Shown: positions 9,624 to 19,921, numbered from the stretch's first letter. The stretch is 64,000 nt of DNA from CBDCWT01 sp965223305 (GCA_965223305.1 CBDCWT010000083.1:1-64000), one strand, 5' to 3'. Translations and numbers: made by a program. Notes: generated from the letters alone by a model not told the origin.

Positions 9624-9695
9624 GTTGAGAATTCGAAGGTTGAAAATTCGAAGGTTGAGAATTCGCGAAGTTGAAGAGTTCGAAGGTTGAAACGT
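9624..9695. repeat. Tandem repeat of about 15 bp upstream of panC
   Basis: Four to five imperfect copies of GTTGAGAATTCGAAG lie just before panC. The units begin at 9624, 9639, 9654, 9670 and 9686; the third and fourth are 16 bp long. Each unit contains a palindromic TTCGAA or GAATTC core. It sits where the panC promoter or leader would be. No function is known. Confidence 0.85.
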
Positions 9696-9778
9696 TCACC
9701 TAGGCTCCGTCATTGTATGCCGGCGGATTGATCGAGACGACCTGCAGACTTCCATCGCGGCAGCCCGCACAAACTGCC

Positions 9779-9820
9779 GAGCATCTTCCTGGCTTCGCCG
9801 AGCATCTTCCTGGCTTCGCC
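9779..9820. repeat. Perfect 21-bp tandem duplication
   Basis: The 21-base unit that begins GAGCATCTTCCTGG and ends CTTCGCC occurs twice, back to back (9779-9799 and 9800-9820), 13 bases past the folK stop codon. It is probably a replication-slippage duplication. It lies in the non-coding strip between folK and panC. Confidence 0.9.
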
Positions 9821-9833
9821 ATCGCGCGGTCGG

Positions 9834-10745
9834 TCACGCTTGCATCGCGGCCAACGCGAATTCGATTTGAGCTGCAGTGTTCTTGAGCGGAGCGGGCTTG
9901 GTTGTCTCGCGACTGAGGACAAGGCATGGCGCGCCTCGATCGGCAAGAAACTGACGCTCTGCGGATGTCTTCTCCAACAGACAGTCTGGCTCTGCAATGA
10001 GAATAATGCCGGCAAGAAACTCGTTTGCCACAAGAAAAGGCGCCCCGATTTTTTTCTTCGAAACGCTTTGGCGATTTTCCGCCAAACCGCCAAGACGCTC
10101 GGCCACTACCCGACTTCGCGCTTCGGTGACTGTCAGCGGGTGTTCCTGAACAGCGGGGTCGGCAATCCAATGACCGCCGGCTGCCAGGTGCTCCCCCACC
10201 TCTTCGAACTGTTCTCGGGCGCTGCGCGCCAGCGTCGGGGATGAGTTCGGGGACAGCCTGCGCGCATCCACGACGCTCACAATTGGGCGAGACAGGTGCG
10301 GCAACAGCTGGCTCAATGTTCGATCGGCGATGGGATGCCGCCCCATGGGAAATACGGACGCGGCGGGGCCCAGTACAAATTGTCGCACCGTCATCCATGG
10401 GTGCGGCAATGTGAGTTCCGGAGTATGGCAGACGAGATCGTCGTATAGCAGCAGGTCGAGGTCAATCTGACGGGCGCCCCATCGCTCTTGTCGCACCCGC
10501 CCCAATTCAGCCTCTATCGACAACAGTTCGGCGAGCAATTCGTGGGGCGACAGCTCCGTTTCGATCAAGGCGGCGGCGTTGCAGTAGTCGGGCTGCTGGT
10601 GGGGCGTCACCGCACGACTCTGGATGATTTCGCTGCGACGAATCAGTGTAACTTTGGGCCGCGCTTCGAGGCGGCTAACCGCATTCAGGATCGCATCGCT
10701 GGGTGCGATTTGGTTGGCCCCCAAACCAATCGTCGCGTGAACCAT
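9834..10745 (-). CDS. folK: HPPK (FolK) with an unusual C-terminal extension
   Basis: FolK transfers pyrophosphate from ATP to 6-hydroxymethyl-7,8-dihydropterin in folate synthesis. Diagnostic pieces in the first 135 residues or so are IGLGANQ, DYCNAAALIET, ERWGARQIDLDLLLYDD and LTLPHPWMTVRQFVLGPAA. A second part of about 130-140 residues follows, including ILIAEPDCLLEKTSAERQFL and GAPCLVLSRE. It is not part of normal FolK and is not recognised; its alternation of strands and helices suggests a folded domain, not a disordered tail. The gene lies upstream of panC on the same strand, so folate and pantothenate genes are neighbours. Confidence 0.9.
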   Translation of the reverse strand: MVHATIGLGANQIAPSDAILNAVSRLEARPKVTLIRRSEIIQSRAVTPHQQPDYCNAAALIETELSPHELLAELLSIEAELGRVRQERWGARQIDLDLLLYDDLVCHTPELTLPHPWMTVRQFVLGPAASVFPMGRHPIADRTLSQLLPHLSRPIVSVVDARRLSPNSSPTLARSAREQFEEVGEHLAAGGHWIADPAVQEHPLTVTEARSRVVAERLGGLAENRQSVSKKKIGAPFLVANEFLAGIILIAEPDCLLEKTSAERQFLADRGAPCLVLSRETTKPAPLKNTAAQIEFALAAMQA

Positions 10746-10859
10746 CAGAGCTTTCTACGCAACAGGTCGGCGAATAGGGACGCGTTGTTTGACGGGCTGA
10801 TCGGGACGCTTCGAAAGGGAGGGTCAAGATGGGCGGAAACCAGGAGGACAAAAGAAAAG

Positions 10860-10884
10860 GGGGCGAGTCTTCATGACTCGCCCC
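10860..10884. terminator. Perfect 10-bp hairpin terminator, probably leftward
   Basis: GGGGCGAGTC (10860-10869) pairs fully with GACTCGCCCC (10875-10884) around a TTCAT loop. Read on the minus strand it is followed by a T-rich run (CCTTTTCTTTT), so it can stop leftward transcription coming from the LRR gene. On the plus strand only TTT follows. Confidence 0.75.
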
Positions 10885-11450
10885 TTTGGTTGCATCCTCG
10901 AGGGATAGGCGGGAAATATTGAAAAAATTGAGGGGAAATCCGGTTCCCAACGCGAGGTTGGCTGAGTCGTTCCGGTCAGTTCCAGCCCTCGATTGCTTCA
11001 AGCAGGTGGATCGTCAAAAACAGGCGGAAAGCTATGTTTAAAAAGCAGAAATGAGAGAGGAGAAATGAAAGAGGAGAAAGGGGATTGAAGGTGGAGAGGA
11101 GGGTGAATGAGTGAATGGAGGCGTGTTGGAGAAGACAACAAAAACAACTGCTCCAAAATCAACATGAAACACATTCAAAAGTCGTTCACCCGACCCGCAT
11201 GATCAATGACCATGAGCAACATTGTGCCAAGGTAAGAAAGCTTGTCAAGCAACCAATCCAAGGAAAAACATTTTCGTGCCACGAAGAAAAAAATTTGCCA
11301 ACGAGAGCCGCAGTTGTGTTGACATCGGATCGTCCATTTGTTTCCCCCACTGTCGCACAGGCGAGTTTCGCGTTTTGATCGAGGGGAATCGCAGACGGTC
11401 GACTATGCGGATGTAGTAACCGCGCCGCGACTTCAACGGCGCCGAACCAG
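10885..11450. other. Intergenic region without a recognised gene
   Basis: No convincing gene or known RNA was found here. The left part has a purine-rich stretch (about 11040-11115, GAGAGGAGAAATG-like). The right part (11130-11340) is clearly more AT-rich than its surroundings. The short frames in it lack homology signals I can recognise. Confidence 0.5.
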
Positions 11451-13145
11451 CTAGATAAAGACGAGACGTTCGTCCAAGTTCATGCTCGCCAGTTTCTTGT
11501 TGGTGTGTCGCCAGAGTGTGATTTGCTTTAGCCGAGGCAGATTGGGGGATGCCAGCGTGGCTTGAATCGCCTCGATCGGCGCCCTGCCCCCACCTGCGTG
11601 AATGTGCCTCAGTTCAGGCAGATTCGTGTTCGCAATTTGCCTCAGTGTGTCGTTGAACGCGTCAAGGCTTGATCCCGAAAGTGGAGAGAATTTCAACAGT
11701 TGGAGAGAGGGCAGCCCGCATTGCAGCCAGACCCGCACACGGTGTTGATCGGCCACCGTTTCGATGGTTGCGTCGAAGTGGGTTCCGATTTGCGAGAGGT
11801 CGAGCCGGATGAGGTTTTTGAAGACGGGCAGCCCAGGACCAAGGGCGCTGGAGCCGGCTGAGTCGCGCAGCAGTGCCATAGCGTCGACTGTCATGGCGCC
11901 TCGATGCTGCTCGAAAGACAACAGCGATTCCGTCCATGCGCTGTCGGATATCGACTGGATGTCATACGCGTTGATGATGCCGCCTGGCAGCGAGAGCGAC
12001 TTGAGATTCTGCAATTGCGGCAGCCGAGCAAGGTGTGCCAACATGCCAGGGCCCAGTCGTGAATAGACCAGCTCCTCCAGTCGCGGCAGCGGATGCTGAG
12101 AGAGGCCTTCCAGCAGCGGCTCATCCTCGAAGCCCTCGGCCGTCGCTTTGGGGTCGCCCACTGCCAGCGAACGGCATTGAAGCAGCTCGTTCTCGCGAAA
12201 AACGATGGGGGCTGCCTTCTGTCGCATGGGACAGTTGGTCAGATTCACAACGGCGGCCTTCGTGAAGGCGCCCGCCTCCCGGAGCGATTCGAGTCCAGCG
12301 GCGGGGGCGCCTGTTCCCGATAGATTGATGTGCTTGAGCTGTGATAGATTCATCCGAGAGATGTGCTGACAACTGTCGACGAGCAGTTTGCCTCGGAGCC
12401 TGAGCGACTCGAGTCGTGGCAGTGGGATGTCGGCGATCCGGCTCCAGGACTGCGCGCTGCCCTGCTCGGCTCCAATGGCCAAGTGCCGCAGGGCCGGAAA
12501 CCCTTCACCGCTGGACAGGCCAACGAGGAGGGGGTGTGTCATCGCGTCCAGCAGCTCCAGGTGTTCAAGCGATTCGCGCATCGCGGATTGGACCAATGCC
12601 TCGCCCAAGTCGCTTGAATACGAAGTGGCTGCATAGTTCAAATTCAAGCCGACCAGATTTTGCAGCTTAGGAGACTTCAACACAGCGGTCAGGTCGTCGA
12701 TGGGGATTCGCAGTCCGCAGAGATCCAGACGACGCAGTCGCAGCAGCGCATCGGATTCGGCAAGCCGTTCACCCGCGCCGCCCAAGCGATTGAGCCGCAG
12801 CCAATCGATGGGCGTGGAATCGAACAGCGAGTCTCCTTCGGCGGCGAAACGCCTCGCCAACACGGTCACCGTCGCGATGAATCCTCGCCGAAAGGAAATC
12901 TTCTTGACATCCTGTTGGAGCTCTTCCGCCCATTGGCTTTCATGATCGCGCAGCAGTTGTGTGCTGTGTGACAAGAGATCCTGGCGGCGCGGGTCGTAGA
13001 GCGGCATCTTGTCCAACTCGCATTGCACACGGATAAACTCTCCGCGTGGATCCCCTTGCTCCTCGAGGAAGTCGGCGTAGATCAGTCGCACCTCGTCGTC
13101 ATCGGGATGCTCAATGACCTCGCGCAAAAAAGGGTTCTCCGTCAT
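11451..13145 (-). CDS. TIGR02996 repeat-companion / leucine-rich-repeat protein
   Basis: The first 45 residues or so are the TIGR02996 repeat-companion domain: NPFLREVIEHPDDDEVRLIYADFLEEQGDPRGEF, quoted in parts as PDDDEVRLIYADFLEE and QGDPRGEFIRVQ. The rest (about 110-560) is a degenerate leucine-rich-repeat array (for example LRRLDLCGLRIP and LKHINLSGTGAPAAGLESL). These proteins are numerous in planctomycetes and presumed to mediate protein contacts; no enzyme motif is present. There is no signal peptide, so it is probably cytoplasmic. It is followed on its own strand by a strong hairpin at 10860. Confidence 0.88.
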   Translation of the reverse strand: MTENPFLREVIEHPDDDEVRLIYADFLEEQGDPRGEFIRVQCELDKMPLYDPRRQDLLSHSTQLLRDHESQWAEELQQDVKKISFRRGFIATVTVLARRFAAEGDSLFDSTPIDWLRLNRLGGAGERLAESDALLRLRRLDLCGLRIPIDDLTAVLKSPKLQNLVGLNLNYAATSYSSDLGEALVQSAMRESLEHLELLDAMTHPLLVGLSSGEGFPALRHLAIGAEQGSAQSWSRIADIPLPRLESLRLRGKLLVDSCQHISRMNLSQLKHINLSGTGAPAAGLESLREAGAFTKAAVVNLTNCPMRQKAAPIVFRENELLQCRSLAVGDPKATAEGFEDEPLLEGLSQHPLPRLEELVYSRLGPGMLAHLARLPQLQNLKSLSLPGGIINAYDIQSISDSAWTESLLSFEQHRGAMTVDAMALLRDSAGSSALGPGLPVFKNLIRLDLSQIGTHFDATIETVADQHRVRVWLQCGLPSLQLLKFSPLSGSSLDAFNDTLRQIANTNLPELRHIHAGGGRAPIEAIQATLASPNLPRLKQITLWRHTNKKLASMNLDERLVFI

Positions 13146-13269
13146 GCGACGCTCCTTCGCTTGGCTCGCCTTCGCTGGGCTTGCCTCCGTTCTTGGCTTT
13201 GAGCTCCCAAGGCCACACTCCGCCTGTTTGGATTCGTTCAGGCGGAGGAGAGCCCCACTGGAATGGATG

Positions 13270-14208
13270 CTATGGATTCAATTCACGAGTTAATCCGCGA
13301 CTGCGAAGCCATGCGGTGGCGTGCGTGGGCCATTCGCCGATCGCCGATCCCTCCACGGCTCGCATCCCGTAGCCGTGCCCGCCATTGCGAAAGACGTGAA
13401 GTTCTCCATCCACCCCGTGCCGTTTGAGGTCGGCGTAGATCTGCACACTGCCGAGGGCGGAGGAGGCGTCGTCGTGCGTGTGCACCAGAAACGTCGGCGG
13501 CGTCTCCTTGCCAACCTGGATGTCCGCGAGCAGCTTTCCCTTGGCGTCGAGCACGCGCCAGGGGTAGATCAGCAGGGAGAAGTCGGGAGCACAGCTGAGC
13601 TTGTCAAGAGAGTCCATCGGTTCGTAGTCGGCTCGTCCGTGACGCGTCGTCAAGATGGAGGCGACTTGTCCGCCCGCGGAAAACCCAAGCACCCCAATCT
13701 TGCGAGGGTCGACACTCCACTGTTCTTCGCGACTGCGGATCAATCGCAACGCACGCTGGGCGTCTTGAAGGGGGCGGCGCCAGGCCGGCTCGTCTTTAGG
13801 CGTCACTTCGTTGGTGCGATACCGCAGCACGAACACGGCGATGCCATGAGCATTGAGCCAGGGCGCCGCCTCGGAGCCCTCCTTGTTCGGGACCACTTTT
13901 CCAAAGCCGCCGCCTGGAAGGATCAACATTCCCACGCCGCTCGGGTTGCGTGGCAAGAAGACGTCGAGCGTGGGGCGGCGGATCTTGGTGACGCGACTCA
14001 CCGGCGGCTGTTCGGAGGGCCGCGGCGGCTGTTCTTCACCCGTCGCGTCGCTCGTCTCTCTAGGCGCGTGGCCGGCCCAAACGGACTCGCCCATCAGCGT
14101 TTTCGCGGTCGAGGATCGCTCGCTGGATCCTTCCCTGACGGTGTCTTGAGCGACCAACGGAGCTGTGAAGAAGATGGCAAACAGCACGATGCAGCGAGAT
14201 GTGGTCAT
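13270..14208 (-). CDS. Secreted alpha/beta-hydrolase (esterase/acetyl-xylan-esterase type)
   Basis: A signal peptide (MTTSRCIVLFAIFFTAPLVAQ) leads into an alpha/beta-hydrolase. The strand with the oxyanion-type loop is GMLILPGGGFG, the nucleophile elbow is GVLGFSAGGQVAS, and the catalytic acid and histidine regions are VHTHDDASS and NGGHGYG. This resembles planctomycete secreted esterases that act on acetylated polysaccharides. The substrate is inferred. It follows the symporter cluster on the same strand with about 100 bases between them. Confidence 0.88.
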   Translation of the reverse strand: MTTSRCIVLFAIFFTAPLVAQDTVREGSSERSSTAKTLMGESVWAGHAPRETSDATGEEQPPRPSEQPPVSRVTKIRRPTLDVFLPRNPSGVGMLILPGGGFGKVVPNKEGSEAAPWLNAHGIAVFVLRYRTNEVTPKDEPAWRRPLQDAQRALRLIRSREEQWSVDPRKIGVLGFSAGGQVASILTTRHGRADYEPMDSLDKLSCAPDFSLLIYPWRVLDAKGKLLADIQVGKETPPTFLVHTHDDASSALGSVQIYADLKRHGVDGELHVFRNGGHGYGMRAVEGSAIGEWPTHATAWLRSRGLTRELNP

Positions 14209-14308
14209 GAGAATTCAGGGGTTGGATATCACGGAGCTTTCACAATGTTCTGACGCAAATTTAGTCGCAATTTGAGCAAGATTTTCGTCGTAGTTTCAAT
14301 CGCAGGTT

Positions 14309-14455
14309 TCAGCCGTCATTGGCCTCTGACTCAAGGTCTCGCAACAGGCGGAGAAGATCTCGCAGGCCCAGCGGAACGACCGCGACGGCAACGGCGACAA
14401 AGCTGCCCAGGCCGACAATGTAGACGATCGTCCAGAGAGTTCGAAGTGATTCCAT
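14309..14455 (-). CDS. Small (48-residue) membrane protein beside the symporter
   Basis: An ATG at 14455 opens a 48-residue frame. It has one hydrophobic helix (about residues 8-29, TIVYIVGLGSFVAVAVAVV) followed by an amphipathic basic/acidic tail (LRDLLRLLRDLESE). It lies directly downstream of the SSS symporter on the same strand. The arrangement matches that of small accessory proteins found beside SSS-type symporters in other bacteria. No strong ribosome-binding site is seen. The same frame runs upstream through a 12-bp repeat as a Thr-Gln-Pro-Leu repeat, so a longer start is possible. The role is inferred from position. Confidence 0.6.
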   Translation of the reverse strand: MESLRTLWTIVYIVGLGSFVAVAVAVVPLGLRDLLRLLRDLESEANDG

Positions 14456-14467
14456 GGAGACGTTGCT

Positions 14468-14551
14468 CAGTGGTTGGGTCAGTGGTTGGGTCAGTGGTTG
14501 GGTCAGTGGTTGGGTCAGTGGTTGGGTTAGCGGTTGGGTTAGCGGTTGGGT
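14468..14551. repeat. Seven-copy 12-bp tandem repeat over the symporter stop codon
   Basis: Five copies of CAGTGGTTGGGT are followed by two of TAGCGGTTGGGT. The symporter stop codon (14539-14541) lies in the array. The period is a multiple of three, so copy-number change keeps both neighbouring frames; in the frame of the small membrane protein it would read as (Thr-Gln-Pro-Leu)n. Confidence 0.92.
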
Positions 14552-16098
14552 TTGCGATCGGGCACGAGCAGTGAGAAGACGACGAACATAACGGCGCAAA
14601 AACAGAAGTTTAGCAGGCCGATGCCTGGGGGCGTGAGCTGGATCGAGGATCCTCGGCCGTCGAGCCACTGTTGCACCGGTTCGATAAAGAGGCCCGTGAT
14701 GGCGAACAGCCCACAGAGCAAGGCGGCCCATGCGCCAGCTGTGGAAGCTCGGCGCCAGTAGATTCCGCCGACCAGCGCCGGCGCTGCGCCGCTGAGATAG
14801 ATGGCGCCGGAGACGGCCATGTAATTCCAGACGCTGTCGGGCAGCTCGTACCAGATTCCCCAGCCGAGCAGGAAGACGCCGATGGCTACGACGCTGACTC
14901 GCGTCGTGAAAATCTCCTGTCGATCGGTTCGTGAGCCGCGTCCCCGCGATTTGTAGAGCGGGCCGACGATGTCGCGGGAGATCACGCTCGACCAGCAGAG
15001 CAGGTAGGAGTCGTGCGTTGACATGAAGGCCGCGAGAAGGCCCGCAACAAGAATGCCCAGCAGGCCCGAGGGCACGATGGCGCCCAGTGTCGACGGCATC
15101 GCCTGATCCGCGTGGGCCGCCTCGCCAGTGATGCCCTGCGGGAAGAAGTAGGCCGTTCGTTCGGGGTCTTGCGAGACCAGTGTGAAGGCGGCGATTGCCC
15201 AAAGTGCGGGCACGGCTAGTCTCGCGAACATGCCGACCGACGCGAGTAGGAATGTGCGTTTGGCGGCGTCTTCACTCTTGGCCGTGAGCGCCCGCGATGC
15301 CTCGGGGGCCCAACAGAAGCCAGCAACGAGAAACACGACCAGATTGAAGACGATCCACACCCAGCCGTAACTATCCTTGGCCAGCGGATTGAACATCCGC
15401 GGCCCCCGGTGCGTTTCCAAGGCGTCCAACATGGTCGTCCACCCCAGGTCCGGATGGCTCAGGCAGAAGAAAACGCCCAGGGACATGCCGACGCTGAGGA
15501 TCACAAATTGGACATAGTCGGTGATGATTACCGAAACCATGCCGCCCAGCACCGTATAGATCAACACCAACACAAGCAGCAGCGATGTGATGACGGCCAC
15601 CAGCAACTCGGGGTCCTTCGTGTGCTCGTGGAGACCCGTCGCGTAGGTGATGAAGGTGGCGCCCATCTTGGGGAACAAGCCCATGTTGAGCACGCCTGAA
15701 AGGGCGCAGATGGCGCCCCCGGTAATACGGACCCCTCGACTGTAACGCTGCTCGAAATACTCGGGGATCGTGAGCAGTTGGAGCCGTCGCAGCGGTCCAA
15801 TGACCAGCCCGGTGAGGCCCAGGGTGACGCCGGTCAGCAGCCCGATCAAGGCCAAGGTGACATAGGCAAAGCCGTAGCTGAACGCGTCGATTGACGCGTA
15901 CATGAGCGTGACCAGGCCAAGCGTGGTGCCGATGTAGGTGGCGGTGTTGAGGGCCACATTGGCTCGGCCACCACCCACCATGTAGGCCTTGGTGGTGTGA
16001 ATGTAGCGATTGGCGAACACGCCCACCAACAGGGAGAGGGCGAGGTAGAGGGTGACAATCACCCAATCAAACATTGCAAAGTTGGAAGGGATATTCAC
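14539..16098 (-). CDS. Sodium:solute symporter (SSS family)
   Basis: The protein has 519 residues and about 13 hydrophobic segments with typical SSS sequence: VTLYLALSLLVGVFANR (TM1), GGRANVALNTATYIGTTLG (unwound TM1/loop), RLQLLTIPEYFEQRYSRGVR, and AAFMSTHDSYLLCWSSVISRD (helix with Ser/Thr sodium ligands). It couples sodium influx to uptake of an unknown solute. It starts 20 bases after the scpB stop, so it is probably co-transcribed with scpB. The small membrane protein downstream may belong to the same transporter. Confidence 0.92.
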   Translation of the reverse strand: MNIPSNFAMFDWVIVTLYLALSLLVGVFANRYIHTTKAYMVGGGRANVALNTATYIGTTLGLVTLMYASIDAFSYGFAYVTLALIGLLTGVTLGLTGLVIGPLRRLQLLTIPEYFEQRYSRGVRITGGAICALSGVLNMGLFPKMGATFITYATGLHEHTKDPELLVAVITSLLLVLVLIYTVLGGMVSVIITDYVQFVILSVGMSLGVFFCLSHPDLGWTTMLDALETHRGPRMFNPLAKDSYGWVWIVFNLVVFLVAGFCWAPEASRALTAKSEDAAKRTFLLASVGMFARLAVPALWAIAAFTLVSQDPERTAYFFPQGITGEAAHADQAMPSTLGAIVPSGLLGILVAGLLAAFMSTHDSYLLCWSSVISRDIVGPLYKSRGRGSRTDRQEIFTTRVSVVAIGVFLLGWGIWYELPDSVWNYMAVSGAIYLSGAAPALVGGIYWRRASTAGAWAALLCGLFAITGLFIEPVQQWLDGRGSSIQLTPPGIGLLNFCFCAVMFVVFSLLVPDRKPNR

Positions 16099-16118
16099 AT
16101 CACTGCTGACGCCGTCGC

Positions 16119-17270
<1,152 letters not shown>

Positions 17271-17661
17271 CGCGGCAAGTTGCCCCAGACGGCGCCAAGC
17301 TGGCTGCCGAGGGCTCGCCGGCCAGACGTGGCGGGTCATTCCGCTGCCGAGTTGTCTCGCTGGATGCGTCGAAATTCTTCGCATAAAAAAGTCCTCGGCC
17401 GGACGCTAACGGATGGATCCGTTAAAAAAGCAAAGGCGTGGATGTGGGCGTGCACGTGGAGATGGGGAATGTGAACGACATGCCTCAGCCATGCAAGAGC
17501 ATATCCCCCCATTCCCCGATCCAAGAAGAGAAAAACAAACTCCCGCTCAATTTCCCGCCTTTCCTCTGCCCCGTCACGTCTCCCCGCTTGTCCCATTTCC
17601 TATTCTCGTCCTGCCATTCTCGTCCTGCCATTTCGTCCCACCATCCCAACCAAGGCATCCG

Positions 17662-18030
17662 ATGAACAAAGAGAACGTCGCCGTTTTGGGGGCCAGCTGC
17701 AACCCCGAACGCTATTCCTACAAGGCAGTGGCCACCCTGCTCCGCCACGGTCACGCTGTCTATCCCGTTTCGCAGCGTGGTGACGATGTTCTGGAGCAAC
17801 CAGGGTTTCAGTCCCTCAGTCAGATCCAAGATCCGCTCGATACAGTGACGCTCTACGTCAACCCCCAGCGGCTGGCGCCTCTGGTGGAGGAGATTGTGGC
17901 TGCCGCGCCCCAACGGGTGATCTTCAATCCCGGCACCGAGTCGCCCGACGCGCAGCAACGCTTGCTGGAAGCGGGCATTGAAGTCGTTGAGGCGTGCACG
18001 CTCGTGCTGCTGGAGACGGCCCAGTTTTAA
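17662..18030 (+). CDS. CoA-binding (YccU-type) protein
   Basis: A 122-residue Rossmann-type CoA-binding domain (CoA_binding_2). It begins NVAVLGASCNPERYSYKAVATL, then VYPVSQRGDDVLEQPGFQSL, DTVTLYVNP and RVIFNPGTES, ending with ACTLVLLETAQF. This single-domain family binds CoA or a nucleotide, but its role is unclear. An in-frame extension to 17413 is unstructured; the ATG at 17662 begins exactly at the domain. A 13-bp repeat array lies 130 bases downstream. Confidence 0.9.
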   Translation: MNKENVAVLGASCNPERYSYKAVATLLRHGHAVYPVSQRGDDVLEQPGFQSLSQIQDPLDTVTLYVNPQRLAPLVEEIVAAAPQRVIFNPGTESPDAQQRLLEAGIEVVEACTLVLLETAQF

Positions 18031-18158
18031 CGGCCAGCGGATGTGGGCAAGCATTTGGGGCGATTCTTCGGCGATTCGGCCGCCAAGATGGGCGGTTTGC
18101 TGGCGAATAGTCCGGTTTGAGCTTGGGATTCGACAGCTCGAAGGGGTAAATTGGAAGA

Positions 18159-18210
18159 GTGATGGACACGCGTGATGGACACGCGTGATGGACGCGCGTG
18201 ATGGACACGC
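18159..18210. repeat. Four-copy 13-bp tandem repeat
   Basis: The unit GTGATGGACACGC occurs four times (18159, 18172, 18185 with one substitution, 18198). It lies between the CoA-binding gene and the DUF1549 gene. The unit has no spacers, so it is not CRISPR; slippage is the likely origin. Confidence 0.9.
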
Positions 18211-18265
18211 TCGTTCCCTCCCATCTTCCGTGGCCACATTTCATTTCTCCTGATCAGGAGTCACT

Positions 18266-19921
18266 ATGCGAGCCTCCCTCACCTGCATCGCCCCCTTTCT
18301 TGTTGGGGCTTTGTTCATTGGCGGTGTGTCTAGCGCGCTGGCTCAACCCCCAAAAAAACAAGACGCCCAAGACGCACAAGAAGCCCAGGGGGCCCAGGAA
18401 CTAGCGGCGCCGGCCAAGCCGCCCGCGTCGTCACGGGAGATGGCGGCCCGCATCGATCAGCTGTTGGCACAGCGTTGGGAGGCCGAGGGCGTCGAGCCGG
18501 CGCCCCCCACGACGGACCCCGCTTTCTTGCGCCGCGTTCATCTCGACTTGACCGGCGTGATTCCCACCGTTTCGGTGGCCCGCCGATTTCTTCAGGACAC
18601 GTCCGCCGACAAACGCGAGCGACTGATCGAGCGACTGCTGCGTTCTCCCCGACACGCGTCCCATTTGGCGGTGGTGTGGCGGACCCGGATGCTTAATGAA
18701 CAGCTCGAGCCGCAACAGTTACAGACGGCGGTCGGTCTGGAGCAATGGTTGCAACAACAGTTTGCCACCAACCTTCGATACGACAATCTGGTGGCGGACC
18801 TTGTCGCCTCCACCGGAAGTCGGGACGTGGGCCCGGCCGTCTACTTTGCCTCCTTGGAGCTCAAGCCAGAGAAGCTGGCCGCCAGTACGGCGAGGATCTT
18901 CATGGGACTGCAGATACAATGTGCCGAATGCCACAATCATCCGTTCGACCATTGGACGCAGGAGGACTTCTGGGGATATGCGGCTTTCTTTGCCCAGCTT
19001 CAAGGTCAAAACGCCGATGGTCCTCAGGTCGTCCAACCGTCGATCGCTTTGATCGACCGCGATCGGGGCGAAGTGACCCTTCCGGGCATGGACGACCCGG
19101 TGTCGCCGATGTTCCCTGGCGGCGATGTGGCCAACCAGCAACTGGGCGGCACGCGTCGTCAGCAGTTGGCGATTTGGTTGGCGTCTCGAGACAACCCCTA
19201 CTTGGCCCGGGCCGCCGTGAATTGGACGTGGGCCCACCTGTTTGGGCGTGGCCTGGTGGATCCGGTCGACGACCTGGGGGAACACAACCCACCGAGCCAT
19301 CCGCAGTTGATGCAGGAGCTTTGCGATTATTTCGAGCGCCAAAGTTTCGACCTCCGCGATCTTCTCAAGACGCTCTGCAGCACTCGAGCGTATCAGCTCT
19401 CGAGCCAACGCAAGAGTCCTCGGGAGGAGCCGGTGGCCGAGGACTTGTTTGCTCAGATGGCGGTGAAAGCACTGACGGCGGAGCAACACTACGATAGTTT
19501 GAACCTGTGCTTGTCACAGACGGAGCCAACGGCCCAGCCGACCCCATTTGGGCCGGGCATTCCGATCGATCAGCGGCGGCTTCAGTTCGTCATTCAAATG
19601 CAGACCCCCGCCCGCTCCGCCTTGGAATACGAGAGCGGCCCCCGGCAGGCGTTGCAACTGATGAACGGGCCGCTGGCGACGGAGGCGACGAGCGTTGCAG
19701 AAAGCGCGCTGCTGGGCGCTCTGGAGGCGCCGTTTTTTAGCAACGCGCAGCGACTCGAGACGCTTTACTTGGCGACGTTGTCTCGCTATCCCACCGAAGC
19801 TGAAAAGGATCGGCTCGCGCCACTAATGGCCCGCGCCAAAACGGATGAACAGCTTCAGCAGCTGTTGAGCGACGTCTTGTGGGCGGTGTTAAACAGCGCT
19901 GAATATGGTCTCAACGATTGA
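18266..19921 (+). CDS. DUF1549/DUF1553 (PSCyt2/PSD1) domain protein
   Basis: A secreted planctomycete protein of 551 residues with a signal peptide (PFLVGALFIGGVSSALA). A DUF1549 domain (FLRRVHLDLTGVIPTVSVA, then IQCAECHNHPFDHWTQEDFWG) is followed by a DUF1553 domain (NPYLARAAVNWTWAHLFGRG, NPPSHPQLMQEL, LLKTLCSTRAYQLSS). The CxxCH (CAECH) pattern is the usual one in this family. These proteins are usually paired with a DUF1501 protein, as here, 181 bases downstream. The biochemical role is unknown; links to polysaccharide breakdown have been proposed for the family. Confidence 0.93.
   Translation: MRASLTCIAPFLVGALFIGGVSSALAQPPKKQDAQDAQEAQGAQELAAPAKPPASSREMAARIDQLLAQRWEAEGVEPAPPTTDPAFLRRVHLDLTGVIPTVSVARRFLQDTSADKRERLIERLLRSPRHASHLAVVWRTRMLNEQLEPQQLQTAVGLEQWLQQQFATNLRYDNLVADLVASTGSRDVGPAVYFASLELKPEKLAASTARIFMGLQIQCAECHNHPFDHWTQEDFWGYAAFFAQLQGQNADGPQVVQPSIALIDRDRGEVTLPGMDDPVSPMFPGGDVANQQLGGTRRQQLAIWLASRDNPYLARAAVNWTWAHLFGRGLVDPVDDLGEHNPPSHPQLMQELCDYFERQSFDLRDLLKTLCSTRAYQLSSQRKSPREEPVAEDLFAQMAVKALTAEQHYDSLNLCLSQTEPTAQPTPFGPGIPIDQRRLQFVIQMQTPARSALEYESGPRQALQLMNGPLATEATSVAESALLGALEAPFFSNAQRLETLYLATLSRYPTEAEKDRLAPLMARAKTDEQLQQLLSDVLWAVLNSAEYGLND

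Noticed and set aside
11115..11378. 87-residue plus frame in the AT-richer gap
   Set aside because: No start context, no domain, and unlike the neighbouring genes in composition.
14468..14551. Possible CRISPR-like array
   Set aside because: Contiguous 12-bp tandem repeat without spacers.
14309..15202. 297-residue minus frame running through the 12-bp repeat into the symporter gene
   Set aside because: The upstream part is a shifted frame of the symporter with Arg-rich nonsense. Only the last 48 residues (from 14455) look like a protein.
18159..18210. Possible CRISPR-like array
   Set aside because: Four contiguous 13-bp units without spacers and no cas genes.
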